Positions 60,283 to 64,000 of a DNA stretch of 64,000 bases are shown piece after piece. Both the position numbers and the translations under genes were made by a program. Source of the DNA: Niebla homalea (lineage: Eukaryota > Ascomycota > Lecanoromycetes > Lecanorales > Ramalinaceae); NCBI GenBank assembly GCA_019925105.1, contig JAHGAU010000004.1, positions 1,488,001 through 1,552,000 of the forward strand. Reading direction: 5' to 3'. Numbering within the stretch: position 1 is the first letter of the stretch; the number at the start of each line of letters is the position of its first letter. Under the pieces are notes generated by a model, which was not told where the DNA came from, did no database searches, and worked only from the letters and a program-made list of their open reading frames with translations.

Positions 60283-60741
60283 TACTCCCCTAACCGGGAC
60301 GGTATAGGACGGGACTTCATTATGGTCTTCCTATACCGGCCGGTACGGTATAAGGGTATTTCCCATTCCCGTATTGTCCCTATCCCGCCGGTATAGGACC
60401 GGGAAATATTAAGATCCCGGTAATAAAACTTATATTTTTTTTAATGAAGCATATACTACTTTTAATATTAAGCGAGCCGTTAAGCCTATTTAAAAGAAAT
60501 ATTTATTTTTAATATTGAATTTTTAGATTTTTTTCTATTAGATTTAAGGTATTTTAAGGTATATATTGTTATTTATATACTATAAATAATAAAACGGTAT
60601 CTTAATATTTTCCGGTCCCGTACCCGTCTTATACGGTTACTACCGGTACGGGATAAGGGTACCCTTTCCCTATCCCGTACCGGTCCCGTAACTATCCCGC
60701 ACCTATCCCCCGGGATTAGTGCCGTACCGGTTCGGGGAGTA
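60283..60741. mobile_element. hAT-type MITE, 459 bp
   Basis: The perfect 8-bp duplication ATCGCCGG lies at 60275-60282 and 60742-60749. Terminal inverted repeats are TACTCCCCTAACCGGGACGG and TACTCCCCGAACCGGTACGG (3 mismatches over 21 bp). Both ends carry clusters of GC-rich subterminal motifs (GGTACGG, CGGTATAGGAC, TATCCCG), and the centre is AT-rich. No coding frame. The 8-bp duplication and subterminal repeats point to the hAT superfamily. Confidence 0.87.
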
Positions 60742-60749
60742 ATCGCCGG

Positions 60750-61243
60750 CATTAAATCCCTTAAAGTTATTACTTATAAGAGAGTCCTTAAAAACGTTAA
60801 TACCGTAAAAAGTAATAATTTCGTTATTCTTTATAACGCTACGTATATACTTAACTTTATGATTAACCTTATATACGGTATTATCCTTATAGAGAAGGGT
60901 TTTTATATTAATGCTTAGAATTATTATTATTATTATAATAAAAGGATAAAAATATTTTTAACGACGATTAAAAATATTAAGTAAGTACTTAAGATAATAT
61001 TAAATAAATCGACGTTTACTTAATAGTTAAAGTTAAGAAATGTATCGTTAGATTAATAACCACAAATTAATAGTATCTTTGTATCCGTTCTTAATAAAGC
61101 AACTTCGTATCTTCCGTAAGTAAATAAAGCCGTAAAGATTAGTAATACTATTCAAGCCTTAAATCTATGTAGTTATAAAAGCTACATATGATTAAGAGTT
61201 TCCCAGAGAGTATATATTCTATATTTTTTAATAAGAGGAACCC
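60750..61243. other. RIP-mutated spacer
   Basis: AT-rich, no readable domain. It is probably part of the same older element into which the neighbouring insertions went. Confidence 0.4.
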
Positions 61244-61401
61244 TGTGGCGTGCTCAGTATAAAGGGTATGTAATAAGTAATATATATGATTGTTGATCTA
61301 TCTGAGTGTGGTGGTGATAAGCTATGTACAGTGCGGGTGCCAAGCAATGCGGAACCCGGTTCCGCGCCAAGCCAAGGATCAGCTCTGCTGATTCCCTAAC
61401 A
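61244..61401 (-). repeat. Solo LTR, 158 bp, RIP-free
   Basis: TGTGGCGTGCTCAG to GATTCCCTAACA. The perfect duplication AACCC lies at 61239-61243 and 61402-61406. It belongs to the TRIM LTR family, with two dyads (GCGGAACCCGGTTCCGC and ATCAGCTCTGCTGAT). Confidence 0.88.
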
Positions 61402-61421
61402 AACCCCACCTCTATTAATTA

Positions 61422-61954
61422 CATCAGCAAATCTGCGACCTGCTCAGAGCGAGTAGCCAAAAAAAAAAAAGGAATTTATTCACTCAGACCGCTCGTAAGT
61501 CACTCACGAGAATCCCGGAAAACTCACGAGCGCTCCGAGCGGTCCCAAGCGGGTAAAAAAAAGTTTAAAATAAAAACGTTTAAAACGGTAAAATAACGGT
61601 TTTTATTTTTTATAATTTTTTTATTAAGCTTTCTTAATAACGGGTATAACCGTAACCCCCCCTATAAGCCGTAATATTTAACGTTTTTAAAAATTAATTA
61701 CAGATTCGGGTTTTTTAATTAAAAGTTACCCTGGTAGCTAGTAATTTATCCTTAAGGGGGGGGTAGTTAAAGGGGGTAATTTATTTAAAAAAAGGTTAAG
61801 TTAAAAAAAAAAGTAAAACTCATAAGAAACTTACAAGTAAACCGGATACTCGCGAGCGCTTAAAGGCCAAGCGAGGGGGGATATAAGTTTAACCTGCTTA
61901 ATTTACTCGTTTACATTCGGAGTGCTTATATGCTGGTTCATAAATTTGCAGATA
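61422..61954 (+). mobile_element. MITE, third copy, 533 bp
   Basis: Starts CATCAGCAAATCTGCGACC and ends AAATTTGCAGATA (RIP form of CAGATG), with TA on both sides (61420-61421, 61955-61956). It matches 51466-52013 closely. Confidence 0.82.
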
Positions 61955-61959
61955 TACTC

Positions 61960-63410
61960 TTACTTTTTGAATTACTCCTATAAGGTTTTAAATCATATCT
62001 TTTTTGATATATAAGGAATTTATACAATTTTCTTATAATTATCAACGTAATATTAAATTTCAAAGTTATAATTCATAATAAAAAAGATATCGTTCTGATA
62101 TTATCCTTTAATTATTGAAGAATACCGTTTTTAATTATCTACATTACCCGTCTACCCATAATAAATAGTTTATTATATTCTAAAATAAAACATAAATCCC
62201 TTTTCAAATAAGAGACTATTATTGATAATATTAATATGCAACCGATCCCGGACTACACAGGATATTTTTTGACTTTATAATATTCAAGCCTTTCAAAGAA
62301 AATATCATCAACGTTACTTCGTTTTTATACGATACCTAATGAACTTCCCGTCTTAAAGAAAATAATTTTATTGTTAATATGATCTTTTTAATAAATAGTT
62401 ATATTATTAATATTATCTTTTTAATAAATAACTTTATTGTTAATAGAATATTATTAAAAGGAAACGTTATAATTATGATCTTGGTTAAAGTAATTAAGAT
62501 AATTACAGCCCTGAATCTATAATAAAACTATAACAAACTCCTATTTTTAGTCTTAATAACGGTGATAACATTATCATTATTAACAAGTTCTTCTTTTTAC
62601 GGTAACGTTTTGCTTTTAATGCTTTTTTAATTTTTTAAATAAATTGTTATCTTTAAGTGTTCCCCTTATTTTTATTTCTTTTTGAGTATTTATTTTTCTA
62701 ATTTAACTTTTACCTTTACCTCGGTAAAGAGTTTTAAATATAATAGTCTTAAGGGTTTCACATCTTTTAACCGGACACATTATTCAGAGTTCATGATTAA
62801 ATTAAGTAATAAAGGTTTAAGGTTTTCAACTCTTTTAGGCTTTTTTTTTAAATTATTATTATTATTAATACATAAATATTAAACTTTGCAGAGATATCTC
62901 TATTTCTTATTCTTATATTTATATAAGCTATAACTTTATATTTCTTTTCTTAAAACAAAAACCTAAATTAATCAACTAAGTTATATTTCAAAATATTTTA
63001 ACGTTTTTTAAAGTATTAAAATTAGTTTTCTTTTTGGATATTATTATTGAAGTTTTTTGAAAAGTATAATGTTTATAAATATAAGTTTTTTCTCCAACGT
63101 TTTAAGGATATTTCGTTCGTAAACTTTACCTTCTAAGATAAATAATATTTAAGGTTATAAGTATATTATGGATATAATTAATAATTCTATCCAAAGACAT
63201 ATATTATTCTCTGTATTAACTTTTTTTATCTTCAATTTTGTTTAAAGTTATATACTTTACATATTTTTTTCTTTGATATAATATTTAAGAGAATAAGAAT
63301 TCTTTAATTTATTATCCTTATTAACGAAAAACTTACTTCAAAGCGTGAATTAACCTAGTCTTATTTCATATATTTAATTTCCTTAACTTAAATAATAATT
63401 ATTTATAAAT
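61960..63410 (-). pseudogene. Copia relic, weakly RIP-mutated
   Basis: It aligns with the interior of the second copia element: 62190-62300 with about 58390-58510 (TAAGAGACTATTATTGATAA versus TAAGAGATTACCATTAATAA) and 63140-63330 with about 59440-59640. It retains many more CA/TG sites than that element. The LTRs are not visible in the window. Confidence 0.6.
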
Positions 63411-63964
63411 CTTAGAAAAGATGGGAAGCAAAGAAAGAGCAAAGGTGGTGAAATAGTAAATAACAATGGAGTGCAATTGGAGATAGGGCGAAGCCACTAT
63501 ATACGTAAGTGAAATTTAGGTTGCTTTCTGTTTTATTTAATTTTACTCTTCCTGTTTAAGTTATATATAAAGTAATTCCATCCTTAATTAACCCTTTTGA
63601 TATTTCCATTCCTTTATATACCTAGCCGTTAGTTTGATATCTTCTATGTTCCCCCCTTTATAGCCTTGATTTTTTATTATTATAATCTTAACGTTTATTT
63701 TATCTCTAATTTGCTCGATCCCTGCTACGTGTATATGTGGATACGTGGTGTTTTTAGTGTTTGTAGTGTTTTGATTGGCCCGTTTCAGGATCTGAGCTAT
63801 AAGGACCTCGCCGTTAAAGTCTTAGGGTACTTCGCCGTCGAAGTACCCCCCGTTATAGCCCGGTTACGGGGTAAAACCAGGGCTGAAAACCCCCCGTATA
63901 AGCTAGGAACTTAAAACTATTTATATAAAGCTATATATATAAAAAAAAATTAAAAAAAACTTTT
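63411..63964. other. Mixed block with GC-rich patch and hairpin
   Basis: 63420-63500 is purine-rich and RIP-poor. 63790-63905 is a GC-rich patch holding a perfect 10-bp inverted repeat GGGTACTTCG/CGAAGTACCC at 63825-63834 and 63839-63848 with a 4-nt loop. A short plus-strand frame covers it (63666-63914), but I recognise nothing in it. Could be an edge of another transposon. Confidence 0.45.
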
Positions 63965-64000
63965 AATAAAAGCCGTTATTTAAATAAATCCTTAAGGATA

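Overview
The window looks like a chromosome segment from a filamentous ascomycete (Pezizomycotina). GC-balanced islands (about 1-2245, 7825-9640, 35250-36150, 37020-50290) alternate with very AT-rich blocks (2250-7820, 9640-35200, 50300-63800). In the AT-rich blocks CpA and TpG have almost vanished, TpA is very common and CpG survives. That is the signature of repeat-induced point mutation (RIP). The islands contain families typical of Pezizomycotina: a FunK1-type protein kinase, an HNH_2-type nuclease, a kinase-like protein, and spliceosomal introns of about 43-99 nt. I cannot name the species.

Region by region. (1) 1-2127: a protein-kinase-like gene runs off the left edge on the minus strand. 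Behind it is a duplicated palindromic promoter-like block. (2) 2128-7908: a Ty1/copia-type LTR retrotransposon with 227-bp LTRs and target duplication ATACC. It splits a minus-strand gene whose body lies at 7909-8494 and whose last codons lie at 2082-2127. (3) 9490-35231: one LINE-type retrotransposon (C, plus strand, 15-bp target duplication) that has been swollen to 25.7 kb by later insertions. These are a small non-autonomous LTR element (12061-13608), a minus-strand copia relic, a full-length minus-strand LINE (B) inside that relic, a second full-length LINE (A) inside B, a 5'-truncated LINE (D), and three unmutated solo LTRs. (4) 35247-50112: the main gene island. It holds an HNH nuclease gene, two or three multiply frameshifted pseudogenes, two solo LTRs, a minisatellite, and a FunK1 kinase gene with a lesion in a conserved motif. 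(5) 50113-63964: a second transposon pile with a copia 5' LTR, a MITE inserted into a MITE, a second small LTR element, a 5.75-kb copia element with TSD AGAGT, an 8-bp-TSD hAT-type MITE, two solo LTRs, and a further copia relic.

Nearly every insertion could be closed at the base level by its target-site duplication, so the order of events can be read directly. Long elements are heavily RIP-mutated. The 154-175-bp solo LTRs sitting inside them are essentially unmutated, so they either arrived later or are too short to be detected by RIP. Most protein-coding remnants in the islands carry frameshifts or stops. The most gene-like loci are the partial kinase at the left edge, the HNH gene (one homopolymer frameshift) and the FunK1 gene (one short deletion).
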